This document shows positions 1 through 8,604 of a stretch of DNA of 22,193 nt, piece after piece (position 1 is the first letter of the stretch; each line of letters opens with the position of its first letter). This DNA is from Haplomitrium mnioides (Eukaryota > Marchantiophyta > Haplomitriopsida > Calobryales): assembly GCA_049999725.1 (NCBI GenBank), contig JBNGIS010020615.1, positions 1 through 22,193 on the forward strand, written 5' to 3'. The notes beneath the pieces were generated by a model. That model worked only from the letters and a program-made list of their open reading frames with translations. It was not told where the DNA came from and did no database searches. A program made the translations under genes and the position numbers.

Positions 1-280
1 CAACATGCACACCCACCAAACAATCCTTATCAATATTTTTTGGTGGCGATGGCGAATGTGGAATAGTAGTTTTTTTTTTCTGATCCATTCCATCAATGAC
101 AATTCCCAAGTATTTTTGACCATCGGCATAACATTTTCTTCGATGGTTTGAAAGTTTTGATCTTTCTTTCATTTGTTGGTCACGATAAAGAAACAATTGG
201 CAATTATATTTGTCTACATCAATCCAAAACAAGGAGGACATAAAACTAGTTAAGTAAAACATAGGTGGATACTTGTAACT
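1..280 (-). pseudogene. Transposase-like fragment with IDGMDQ motif (partial at window edge)
   Basis: On the minus strand an open frame runs from an in-frame TGA near 281-283 to the window edge. It reads through a stretch containing ERSKLSNHRRKCYAD, then YLGIVIDGMDQ, a short lysine run and TTIPH, then a proline-rich segment. The arrangement ER..Y/H...A..Y.(S/G)I(I/V)IDGMDQ.KT.(I/L)PH is one I recall from uncharacterised proteins in repeat-rich eukaryotic genomes, possibly a DDE/RNase H-like transposase fold; the family label is from memory and uncertain. The first Asp of the motif could be catalytic. No start or 3' end is visible, so I cannot say whether the copy is intact. Its orientation is opposite to the methyltransferase pseudogene that follows. 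Confidence 0.5.
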
Positions 281-726
281 TCAAAACACAACCTTAGTTG
301 TAAATAAAATTGAAGGCATCTTAAGCAAATGTTTGAATTTATTGAAATGAAACACTTTTTAAAAGATAAAAAAGAAACCTTAGGCAATTTGAAAAAAAGA
401 AAATCTATTGGGAAAAGAAAAAAACAAGATTTGCAAAAAAAATGTTAGAAGATCACATCCTCTGAGCGTTTAGGATGAGTGGAGGCAACAATAGATCGTA
501 TGTGTGCATATGACCAATACAACAACATCAATATCATGGCTTGTTGTGAATGTTGTCGCGACTAGATTTAAAAGAATTAAGAACAAATCCTATGCGCGCA
601 TAGGATTTGCAAACAACAAAAACAATTTTTTGCGAGGCTAAGATCTCAACATTAAGCAAGTTCATTTTCTGGCTTTACTGGACTGCAGAAAAGGTTAAAA
701 TTGAAATATAAAACAACAGAGTTGTT
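281..726. other. AT-rich non-coding stretch with a perfect 26-bp palindrome
   Basis: I see no coding signal. Poly-A runs lie at 360-450. A perfect 26-bp palindrome occupies 584-609: the half-site CAAATCCTATGCG is followed immediately by its reverse complement. It carries the same CATGCGCGCATG-like core as the arrays to the right, with CTATGCGCGCATAG replacing it. The stretch may be the 5' part of the intron whose acceptor is at 1041-1042, or upstream flank; no convincing upstream exon of the methyltransferase gene was found here. Confidence 0.5.
584..609. repeat. Perfect 26-bp palindrome
   Basis: Thirteen bases are followed directly by their exact reverse complement with no spacer. The centre is ATGCGCGCAT, the same alternating purine-pyrimidine core found in the minisatellites at 727-955 and 2600-2905. 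The flank AAACAACAAAAACAA to its right also appears in the degenerate array at 13400-13655. Confidence 0.9.
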
Positions 727-955
727 GCACGCATGGACTCTGAGGTCCATGCCCGCACAGACGTTAGAGTCCATGCGAGCATGGATTCAGACATCCAAGT
801 GCGCAAGGACTCTGAAGTCCATACGCGTATGGATTTCAAAGTCAAGGCACAAGGACTTCAAAGTCATGCGCACATGGACCTAAGAGTCCCTGCGAGCATG
901 GACCTCAGAGTCCATGCGCGCATAGACCTCAGAGTCTATGCACACATGGACTTCA
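727..955. repeat. Minisatellite 1: 24-bp palindromic unit, about 9.5 copies
   Basis: The unit is two 12-bp palindromes, CATGCGCGCATG and GACTTCGAAGTC (here often GACCTCAGAGTC). Copies are degenerate, but the 24-bp spacing of the (T/C)ATG(C/G)(G)...CATGGA block holds through the array. The period is a multiple of three, so spurious open frames appear on both strands. The array ends about 85 bp before the splice acceptor at 1041-1042, so it probably lies in an intron of the methyltransferase pseudogene. Confidence 0.9.
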
Positions 956-1579
956 ATGTTAAATTCACGCTTGTTTTTGCTTTTCTTTATGTCAGGTCAT
1001 TATTTTATCTAACGCAAAATTCTTTTCTTCCTTTTTTTTCAGTTCACTCAGTTTCTTGAGGATTTCATCGATTCGTATAATGATGCAAAACGGATCGAGA
1101 GAGACTTCATCAAATTTGCAATTCAAATAAAAATTCTAAAGCCCAAGCAGAGCGTCAACATTCAACAGCTTGTGCCGCATCCGAGTGCGGCAACATTTTA
1201 TGTACATGTCACAGGGACTTCTTCGCAGAAGAAGAGAAAGGAGTCGGAATCAAGCGAGGCTCAGAAGAAAAAAAAACCGGTATAGAAGAAAAAGAAACCA
1301 ACACCAGCATCGGTGGTTGAGGAGGAGCTAGCCCCTTCCAAATCTACAGCAAAATCTTCTTTGTCGACGCCTTCGTCTCCAATAGCAAGCAGCTCGGGGC
1401 AGGACTCAAAGAAGGAGCCGGAGCCAGTTCAAGCTCCTACGTCCAGAGCGAAGAGGCAATCGCACAAGGGATTGCGCACATTTCAAGAAAGAGAGCAAGT
1501 AGATTCTCAGACAGTTTCTGACAAGGATAAAAGCAAAATTAAGGAGTTTGCAATCCAACGCTGTAGAGTCCGAGAGGAG

Positions 1580-2010
1580 ACCATCATAATAAGGCTAGAA
1601 AACCTTAATTTGCCAAAGCATGGAATGGACAACTGGGGTCCATTCCAAATTCAGAGATTGAACGAGGATTTTGTGGAGTTGTTAGCGCAAAGAATGCTGA
1701 CCAACAAATACGCGCATTATTTCTTTATCGTTGTTGTAGACCCGAAGTGTGGTTTGAAAGATAAGTCAAAGTTTGACATCAAGAACCTTGACAAGTACTG
1801 TTACGAGATTGCTGGAGGCAATCACAGTGCTGCAGCAAGGCAGCTTTTGATTACAAAATATGGAGCGAAGAATCCCGCTGTGTCGCTCTGCAACTGTTAT
1901 GTCTACGTGGGTCTGACACCAACAGAGGCCCAAATTTTTGCAACGGATGACAATTACGACCAGAGGTACAGGCTTGAGATGACCTCCATTCAAAAGGTCG
2001 AGTATTGGCA
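1580..2010 (+). other. ParB-like (ParB/sulfiredoxin fold) domain within the pseudogene
   Basis: This part of exon 1 is uninterrupted. It runs from ENLNLPKHGMDNWGPF through a beta-rich stretch (FFIVVVDP), to IAGGNHSAAARQLL and then VYVGLTPTEAQIFATDDN. The order matches the ParB/Srx fold: a hydrophobic strand, the (A)GG.HR-type box and a following helix, then L(S/T).EEA....(D/E)N. The usual Arg of the GxHR box is Ser here. In bacteria and phages this domain binds DNA or CTP/ATP and is often fused to N4/N6 DNA methylases. The assignment rests on pattern recognition, not a profile search. Confidence 0.65.
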
Positions 2011-2599
2011 CCAGCGATTTGTGGAAAGTGGGATGGTTTCATCCCAAAAATTAAAAAGGGAGCTAGTGTTGGAAACCCTTGAGATCAAACCAAAGTCCAC
2101 GCTCAAGAAGACCGTGACTTCTCAAGACAACTGGTTTCAGCTAGCATTTAGAAACGGAGAGCTCTAGGAGTTGTAGCAGAGCATTTTTTCAATGTGGGAG
2201 AAGAACCTTGTGAAAGGCCGGAAGCCTAAGGCCAAAGGATGGAAGACATTAAGTGGACGCCTTGGAGGTCTCTTCAAGGTCTTCCAGACGAAGTGAAGAT
2301 ATCAGTTTTGAAGCAAGTGGATGTCGAAGAGCTTTCAATGGATGAAATGTCTCGGGAGGCGGAGAGACACAAAGTTTTGGCGATAATGGTGAAGAGTTTA
2401 TGTTCGGAGGTTTTTTGCAATTCGTGGGAAGAGGCTAGAGAGGAGTACCCTCTTCACACGGAGGAGTCGAAGATGGCTTCTTTTTATTCGAGTTTCGAGA
2501 AGCTTTTGGTAATTCCTTTATTTGGATCTTTAATTTATCATTTGTCTTTGCATTTAATATTTTATAAATTTATGTTTTTCTTTTCGAAACCTACGGTCA

Positions 2600-2905
2600 A
2601 CGTGCGCATGGACTTTGAAGTCCATGCGTGTATGGACATCAAAGTTTCTGCACATGGGGTCTTTGAAGTTCATGCGCGCAAGAACTTTGATGTCCATGCG
2701 CGCAAGAACTTTGATGTCCATGTGCGCAAGAACTTTGATGTCCATGCGCACAAGGACTTCGATGTCCCTCGGCGAATGGACTTCGATGTCCCTGCGCCCC
2801 CTGACTTTGAAGCCCCTACGCGTAAGGACTTTGAAGTCCATACGCGCATGGACATCGAAGTTCCTGCACATAGGGACTTCGAAGTCCATGCGCGCATGGA
2901 CTCTA
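2600..2905. repeat. Minisatellite 2: 24-bp palindromic unit, about 13 copies, inside an intron
   Basis: The 24-bp unit (CATGCGCGCATG joined to GACTTCGAAGTC) recurs about 13 times inside the intron 2509-2975. The cleanest part is at 2874-2901, where GGACTTCGAAGTCC overlaps GTCCATGCGCGCATGGAC. Because the unit is palindromic and its length is a multiple of three, both strands encode the same kind of degenerate octapeptide, (M/K)DFEVHAR, giving misleading open frames of about 75-110 codons each way. These are not genes. The CATGCGCGCATG half is a 12-bp run of alternating pyrimidine and purine. Confidence 0.95.
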
Positions 2906-4262
2906 AAATGTTTTAGGGTTTTAACCTTTCAATGTTTTTTTTACTCTCTAATGTTTTTGTTTTGATTTTTTTCAGGGGGACAAAACTTTCAAGTGGCAAC
3001 TAGCAAAGAAATGACAGCAGCTGCGAAAGGAAGAAAGAAATCTGAGGTCGAGGAAGCCTCCGAAGAACAAGACCAGCCTCCTACGTTGGTCTCTTAACCT
3101 CCGACTTTTCTTCTCCACTGCCAGAAGGCTAGAGAGTCGAAAGCATGGCAGCAAAGTGGTGTTGCATCTCTCACAACAGAAGGAGTTGTGAGAGATGAGG
3201 AAGAAGACTTACTTTCTTATGTCGATGGTCTCAATGTGGCGTTTTATCAAGTCCATGGAGAGGCCAACGCCCGACAATTGAAAGGTCTTGTGAAACCTAA
3301 GTGTTTCACATTGGCTATTGCTGATATTCCTTACGGGTATAACCTAAAGGAATGTAAGCATGATGACTCGCAACCGTTTCAAAAGATGACATTTTCAACA
3401 TGGTATCATCTTTTGCAGCAATAACTACTTCGGAGTTTTGGTCCTTTGTAATCATACATTCTTTGCAGCAGTTTGGCATCATCGAGGATGCCCTTTCTGA
3501 AGCCTGCTGTGCAATTGATCACAGCATATGGTGAGTTGTTCTTTCATTTTTATTTTATTTTTATTTCTCTTGCATTTTCGTTACAATGTTTGATGTGGTT
3601 GTTTATCTTTTTGCAAGGACAAAAACAACATACATCATTCTGGTGGTCTCAAAATCACACATACCCACGAGTATTGGATGGTGGGTTACTGGACAAAGCA
3701 AGGAAAGAGGAGCATTCACCATTTCAACTTGCAAGCTTCTTCTGCAACAGGACTTCTTTGGCAACCTATGTGGAGTGTTTTTAGCTGCCCTCTAGTTTCT
3801 ACAAAGCTTAAACATCCAGGAGATGATGCTCATGTGAATGTTTATCAGAAACCACATGCTCTGTACAATTTTTTTATCGGCCATTTATCAACAAAGCAAG
3901 ATTAGATCCTTGATCTCTGCTCTGGGTCTGGCACATGACTTGTTTGTGCTCTTAAGCTGATGCAAAATTGCATCGCCGTGGAATATGATAGACGTCAGTC
4001 TATTTATATTCCTCAGAGGGTTTTGGAGATGGCTTCCTTGCCATCCGATGTGACTGAGTCACAGATAGTTTTTGCTTACCACAAGGAACTTGTTCCTCTT
4101 GGTACTGTAGGTGCTTCTGGTGACTCTGTTGTAATATCGGGAACTGGAAAGTCTCGACAGGATTCTCTAGCGGCTGCAGATGCTCGGTCTGTAGATTTAG
4201 ATGAGACAGTTCCTCTTGAAGAGGAGAGAGTTTGAGGACGTCTTTGTACAATTTGCATCAAT

Positions 4263-4268
4263 AATAAA
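4263..4268 (+). terminator. Polyadenylation signal of the methyltransferase pseudogene
   Basis: AATAAA lies 28 bases after the terminal TGA (4233-4235) and is followed by a T-rich stretch. A matching TTTATT occurs at the same relative place in the inverted second copy (20526-20531), which supports it as a real part of the ancestral gene. Confidence 0.5.
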
Positions 4269-4439
4269 ATTTATTTTTTCCAAATCTTTTTTTGCCAAAG
4301 TTTCATCGTATTGCTCTTTCAATCTATTACAAGTCTTTTCATCACGATTTGGTTTATTGTGCCTAAGAATAAGTTGACCCAATTGATAGTCCAAGAATGG
4401 TTTGAACTCATTTATTAATCTTAGAATGATTTGGAGTCT

Positions 4440-4785
4440 TTGCACATTGTTTAGTGTCTTTGCGCATTATGGCTTTGCAGTTCTTATTCGGTTTCCCTGC
4501 GCGCTTAAGCTGTAAGGTTGTTGTTTAGAGTCCTTGCACCTGTTGGTCAAAGGGTTCTTGTTCAATGTCTATGCTTGCATAGGCTGCATGGTTCTTGTTT
4601 AGAACCTTGGTGTGTTTTGGCTCTAGGATTCTAGTTGAAAGACCATGCGTGCATGGCTTCGTTGTTCTTGTTCAGAGTCTAAGCACGCAAAGGATTTAGG
4701 ATTCTTGTTCGGAGTCTATGGGTACATAGGCTTTACGGTTCTGGTTTGGAGTCTATGCTTGCATAGACTTTGTTGGCTATGATGC
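4440..4785. repeat. Degenerate palindromic-core array, about 45-bp spacing
   Basis: Blocks such as GAGTCTATGCTTGCATAGAC recur about every 45 bp, separated by spacers rich in GTTCTTGTTT. The core is a TA-shifted version of the intronic GTCCATGCGCGCATGGAC. Copies are visible near 4565, 4645, 4690, 4705 and 4750. There is no coding potential. The array directly follows the methyltransferase 3' end. Confidence 0.7.
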
Positions 4786-4829
4786 TCAAAGTCAGGTTTA
4801 AAGTCCTTACCCGATTGGACATTTACGTT

Positions 4830-5170
4830 TTCATGTAGTTTTTTTCTACCGAAAGATACATATTTTGTTTCTTTTTTGATGAATTTAGTTTATTCACAAT
4901 AGTGCCAAGTTTTTTTTTAAATATTCGAATAACCAAAATGTTTGTTTTTTAAGTTTTCTTTCTAAGAAAAATATTTGAAATATAATTCAAATGGAAAATA
5001 TGCATTTTTTGTTCTTAAAAAACAATTTTTTTTTCGAAAAGAAGATTTTAGTCTTAAATTTGATGTTTTTGAATGCCAAATCTCCGAAAAAAAAATTTCA
5101 ACTGCCAAGTGAAACATGAACTCAGTAGCGGTTCTTAGTTCAAAGTAGCGGCTGTTAATATTTTCTTGTC
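4830..5170 (+). repeat. AT-rich tail ending in a conserved ~40-bp motif (copy 1)
   Basis: This AT-rich stretch with poly-A and poly-T runs ends in AACTCAGTAGCGGTTCTTAG followed by TTCAAAGTAGCGGCTGTT (5118-5156). The same end motif occurs at 6511-6548 on this strand and inverted at 19572-19606 and 21616-21656. Sequence after GGCTGTT differs in all four, so the motif may mark the edge of a repeated unit. Confidence 0.6.
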
Positions 5171-5279
5171 CAAAATGTAAGCATGTTGTTTCCAATTTTG
5201 ATGCTTGCTAGAAGAGTTTAAGGTTATTGTATCGCTAAAGCATATGCCCAAATTGACTACTTATTTTTTTCTTGTAAGG

Positions 5280-5960
5280 ACTTTGATGTATAACTTAAAA
5301 CTTTTGGTGCGCTTTGACTTAGATGTAGAGCTTTATATCCGTTTTACTTTTAGATTGCGAATTAGAAAACGAAATCTTTAGCGTGCGTAAAGTTTGTTGC
5401 AAAAAATAGAATGTTTACCGTCTGTATCCTCGGTTGTAGAAGTTTGAACCCTGTGCGCACATAGACTTTGATTCGTAAGTCAAAACATTGTGCATTCAAA
5501 AACTCCTCAGAGAACTTGAACCTAAGCTCTTGATGGTCTATGTCGTAGAGTGTTCATATAGTAAGTTCGAATTCATATGCGCGTATAGACTTTGGGGTGG
5601 AGTGTTGAGATGTTGAGCTTGGATTCCTATGTGTGTATAGGCTTTGGGGTGGAAGTCTAAGCCTTCCACATGTTCTACTTCTCATATACAACTCTCAAGC
5701 TTCTACATACAAAGACTATCGGTTAGAACTTAGTTCCTACATAAGTCATAGACTCTTTTGTAGAACTCAAAACCTTTGTTTGGGAGAATTAAGTCAAAAA
5801 CTTGGAGATGTTTCTTGTTTACACTCTTAATTCAATCTCCTTAGTCACTGTCTTTTTGATTCTAAACTATAACTCCTTTGTGTACATGCTTTGTTAAATT
5901 ATAAAATATTTTGAAAATTTGAAACCTTTTTTTAAAGCCCACTTTAACTTTTGCGTACAT
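5280..5960. repeat. Sparse degenerate palindromic-core array
   Basis: Core blocks of the type TGCGCACATAGACTTTG (near 5452), CATATGCGCGTATAGACTTT (near 5574) and a similar block near 5628 occur in otherwise AT-rich DNA. TTTGGGGTGGA follows two of them. This is a more decayed relative of the array at 4440-4785. No gene is recognisable. Confidence 0.5.
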
Positions 5961-6550
5961 GGTTTTCAACTACAAGTGAAAGCTTCTTTGTTGCTTGAAC
6001 TTGAAAATAGAGCTCCTAATTCTATGTAATGTTTTGTTTTGTTGGTTTCTGTGTCTATGATTGCAAACTCTTTCTCTTGGTTTCTAGTCCGCTTGGGCTT
6101 TTTCCTCATGCTTTGTAATTTGTTTTTCCAAAACAAAGTTTCAAAGAGCACCACATCTATACACACATAGAGTTTATGCAATCAAACATATTTCAAAATA
6201 GTTTCTTGTGAAGTGTATTTCAATTTTTGGGCTTTGAATTGTAATCAATGATAAATGCAATTTTATTGTGAAAACTTGCCACAATTTTTATACTTTTAAT
6301 TGAATTTTAGTTCTCCAATATTTTCATAAAAACTAATAATATTGATTGATTTTGCATAATAAATTTGACTTTTGCTCTATCATGCTTGTTGAAACGGCAA
6401 AAACTGAACCACAAAAACTCATGTACTTTTTGTTCTAAGAAAATAACCTCGTTTTTTTGTTTTTTGAGCTCAAAAACCACAAATTTTCTTTTAAAAAAAA
6501 AGGTTTTTGTTTTGAGTAGCCTGTTCCTGGTTCAAATTAGTGGATGTTAT
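5940..6550 (+). repeat. Long dispersed repeat, inverted relative to 21616-22193
   Basis: Read on this strand it matches the reverse complement of 21616-22193 almost end to end by eye. Shared landmarks in order are GAAAGCTTC, GTAATGTTT/GCAATGTTT, TTGCAAACTC, TTTCAAAGAGCACCA/TTTGAAAGAGCACCA, CAAACATATTTCAAAATAG, TTGTAATCAATGATAAATGC, AATATTGATTGATTTTGCAT and TTTTGAGTAGCCT. It ends in the same ~40-bp motif as the tail at 4830-5170. The partner continues past the window edge. Confidence 0.85.
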
Positions 6551-6599
6551 TTTGAGTTTTACAGTTTTATGAGCTTTTGTAATCTCTTTTGTAGAAACT

Positions 6600-7170
6600 G
6601 TAATCTCTACAAAATAGCTTCTACCTTCAAGCAGCAGAGCATTTCAATTATTTCGTGAGCTTTTTCCTCACTTTGTGTGAGCATTCTTTGAGCTGCAGAG
6701 CTTCAAATTCTTCACTTTGACCCTCTTCATCCATTCTCATGTATGTCATGCAATTCTCCTTCATATTGTTGTCGATTTCTTCTTGACTTGTCATTGATTC
6801 CTCCTTCCCACATAGGTTAGTAGAGCTCTTTGGAACCAAAGTTTTGTTTCTAATGTTGTCTTTCATATTTTATTCTCTATGGCATTCTTCACACTCCATC
6901 ATCAAGCTTTTGCCTTTCTTTTTTTTGTATGACCCAGACATTCCTTGACTTCATTCAACCTTTTCATTGGTTCTTCCTTCCAACCCTACAAAGAAGATGA
7001 AGATCAGCCTCTTAGTACATGCAACAACAAGTGCAAATAGTGTTGTGATTGTCAAAGGGTTGAAACATGATCAATTTTGATAGTATGTTGTGACTATAGT
7101 GGGGTTGAATCATGATCAAGATTGAGAAGCATTTGAGAGGAGCAGCTTGTTGCTCTGCGAGAAGCAAATA
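6600..7170. other. Non-coding stretch; one unrecognised hydrophilic frame
   Basis: A minus-strand open frame of 72 codons at 6648-6866 is rich in Lys and Glu (for example EEIDNNMKENC and GQSEEFEALQL). It matches no family I know and has no supporting splice or codon signal, so I do not call it a gene. Two similar blocks containing GGTTGAA(A/T)CATGATCAA lie near 7060 and 7105. Nothing else is recognisable. Confidence 0.4.
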
Positions 7171-7214
7171 TGGAACAAAGGTAGCTATGTTTTCTTTTTG
7201 CTCTTGCTAACTAA

Positions 7215-7442
7215 AGTCAATTTTCAATGTTTTCATTTTGGCTAACTTTAGAGTTGGATCGTAGGCTGGGAAGTGAGGTAGTCTAAACAGAGATTCAACC
7301 CCCTCAATTTGGGTGATTACATTGAGAGGTATAGAGATTGTCTCATGTATAACAAGAGAAAAAGGTGGGAAATGACAAAGGCTATGTGAGTGTGAGAATT
7401 TGGGGAGACAGTTCCAATTCATTTGAAGAATTGGGCACTAGG
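7215..7442 (+). repeat. Direct repeat, left copy (~228 bp)
   Basis: It begins TCAATTTTCAATGTTTTCAT and ends near GAAGAATTGGGCACTAGG. It matches 8605-8826 with only small changes, for example GGTAGTCTAAAC against GGCACCTTGCAC. A shorter relative of the segment 7172-7260 also appears at 7530-7610, just before the Helitron helicase remnant. Confidence 0.85.
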
Positions 7443-7606
7443 AGATTCTATCCCAGTCATATAGAGACTAGCCATTGGTAGAACCCTATGAAACCCATCC
7501 ACTCATAATATCATTTGAATTGTTGATAGTAAAATAGGGAATAGAGGTAGCCATCTTTTTGTTTTGCTCCTACTAGTTGAATTTAATTTTTAATATCATT
7601 ACCATT

Positions 7607-8101
7607 GAGTATCTGCACTCTTTGGATGTCAGTAGTTGGCCTCCATATAAGCTCTTGCTCATTTTTGGTACGTCTATGATGCACTTGTGTAATATCGACC
7701 CACCTAATGGTCTATGCAATGACACCTGACTCATTGTTCAATGGTGGTCAAATCGGGTTGTTGAACCAAAGGTTTTAATAGGTGACTATGTAGGCTATAT
7801 TGCATTTCTTCCATGCATCTCATTGGTTGCTAAACTACCCAATCTTCTTTTTTCCAATTCAAAGTAGACTATTTCCGATTTGCGTTGCATATGCTATAAC
7901 TATCAACAAGTCTCAAGGATAGATGCTTCAGAAAGTTGCTTTGTACTTTAAAAATAATGTTTTGCCTATAGATAGTTGTAGGTTGTATTATTACGTACGA
8001 CAACTTTGGAAAATATCTTTGTGCTATTACCATTCAACATTGTTGATGAACTTAATGTGCATCTAATGTACAATGTTGTTTATAAGGAGACAATACAATA
8101 G
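7607..8101 (+). pseudogene. Helitron-type Pif1-like helicase remnant (C-terminal domain)
   Basis: Plus-strand translation in shifting frames gives EYLHSLDVSSWPPYKLLL, GTSMMHLCNIDPPNGLCN, a stretch with AKLPN and FPICVAYAITINKSQG, then LQKVALYF, RQLYVVLSRTT and finally NVVYKETIQ with a stop at 8099-8101. These match, in order, the C-terminal helicase motifs of Helitron RepHel proteins (GLPPHKL, MLLRN(I/L)DP..GLCNGTR, FAMTINKSQGQ, GQLYVA(L)SR). Lesions: a TGA at 7727-7729 where Arg is expected, at least one frame change near 7858, and further stops after KSQG. The Rep domain and the rest of the helicase are absent upstream, so this is a fragment, not an autonomous element. I could not identify a Helitron 3' hairpin or CTRR end. 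Confidence 0.85.
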
Positions 8102-8604
8102 TCATGAATTGTATGTGTAGCAATTGAATTGACCATGATCAAGACAACTATTGAAAATAACATATCATTGATGGTTTATACAATTGGTCTACAAGTTGAT
8201 CTACTTTGTTTCCCATTGATTTCAAGCAAGCATAATTTGTAGATCTTTATGAACAAATTTTTTACTCATTGAATCTCTTTTTTAAGTCAATTTATGTTGT
8301 GAATTGGTGTTGTGAATTTCTATTACATCATTTTTCCTCTGCCATTTTTTATTAAATTCTTGCTTTTGCAATTTTCCAATGGATTCCTTCTTCAAACACA
8401 ACATTATGATTCTTCTTTTCTTTTTTGTAGGTCTTTGTTTTTTGGAAAAATGTTAAGAGTCAATGTGTGATTCTAAACCTATTTTTCCATTTTTGTTGAA
8501 GCTTCTTTGAGTCATCACCGTTAGCACTAGTATAGCATAACTCAGTCCAAGTTGATCATCTATTAGCAAGGTATTTTGTATAGTATTATTCAAGATTTTG
8601 GGAG
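8102..8604. other. AT-rich non-coding stretch after the Helitron remnant
   Basis: No coding motif or clear repeat was found. It would be the place for a Helitron 3' terminus, but I see no convincing hairpin followed by CTAG or CTRR. Confidence 0.4.

Larger units (their letters stand above)
1043..4235 (+). pseudogene. Broken ParB-like / beta-class DNA methyltransferase fusion gene, 3 visible exons
   Basis: Exons, read by hand: 1043-2508, 2976-3530 and 3618-4235. Acceptors follow T-rich tracts (ending 1042, 2975, 3617); donors are GTAATT (2509) and GTGAGT (3531). About 880 codons in total. Exon 1 encodes a Lys/Ser-rich linker, then a ParB-like domain (GGNHS at 1814-1828, then LTPTEAQIFATDDN), then a middle region of unknown type (WRSLQGLPDE, EELSMDEMSREA). 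Exons 2-3 encode a methyltransferase in beta-class order: motif IV DIPYG (3323-3337), THTHEYW, QKP of motif X (3846-3854), then SAM motif I DLCSGSGT (3912-3935). Lesions: stops at 1283, 2165, 2174, 3095, 3903 and 3936; frame changes near 2230, 3011, 3419 and 3625. The expected activity was N4-cytosine or N6-adenine DNA methylation guided by the ParB-like part; that is inference. The upstream end is not visible. Confidence 0.85.

Noticed and set aside
701-1059. Open frames across the first minisatellite
   Set aside because: Same cause as the second array; the frame ends at the splice acceptor region and shows no protein family.
1766-2042. Minus-strand frames over the ParB-like exon
   Set aside because: Shadows of the plus-strand coding sequence, which has clear domain motifs.
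2554-2965. Overlapping open frames of 75-116 codons on both strands with repeated DFEVHAR-like octapeptides
   Set aside because: They are by-products of a palindromic 24-bp minisatellite in an intron; the period is a multiple of three, so frames stay open without coding.
1043-4235. Bacterial contamination as the source of the methylase gene
   Set aside because: It has spliceosomal introns with good donor and acceptor sites, sits in AT-rich plant-type repeats, and has a second copy on the far side of a plant gene and retrotransposon.
6648-6866. 72-codon Lys/Glu-rich minus-strand frame as a gene
   Set aside because: No family resemblance, no splice or codon support, and it lies in repeat DNA.
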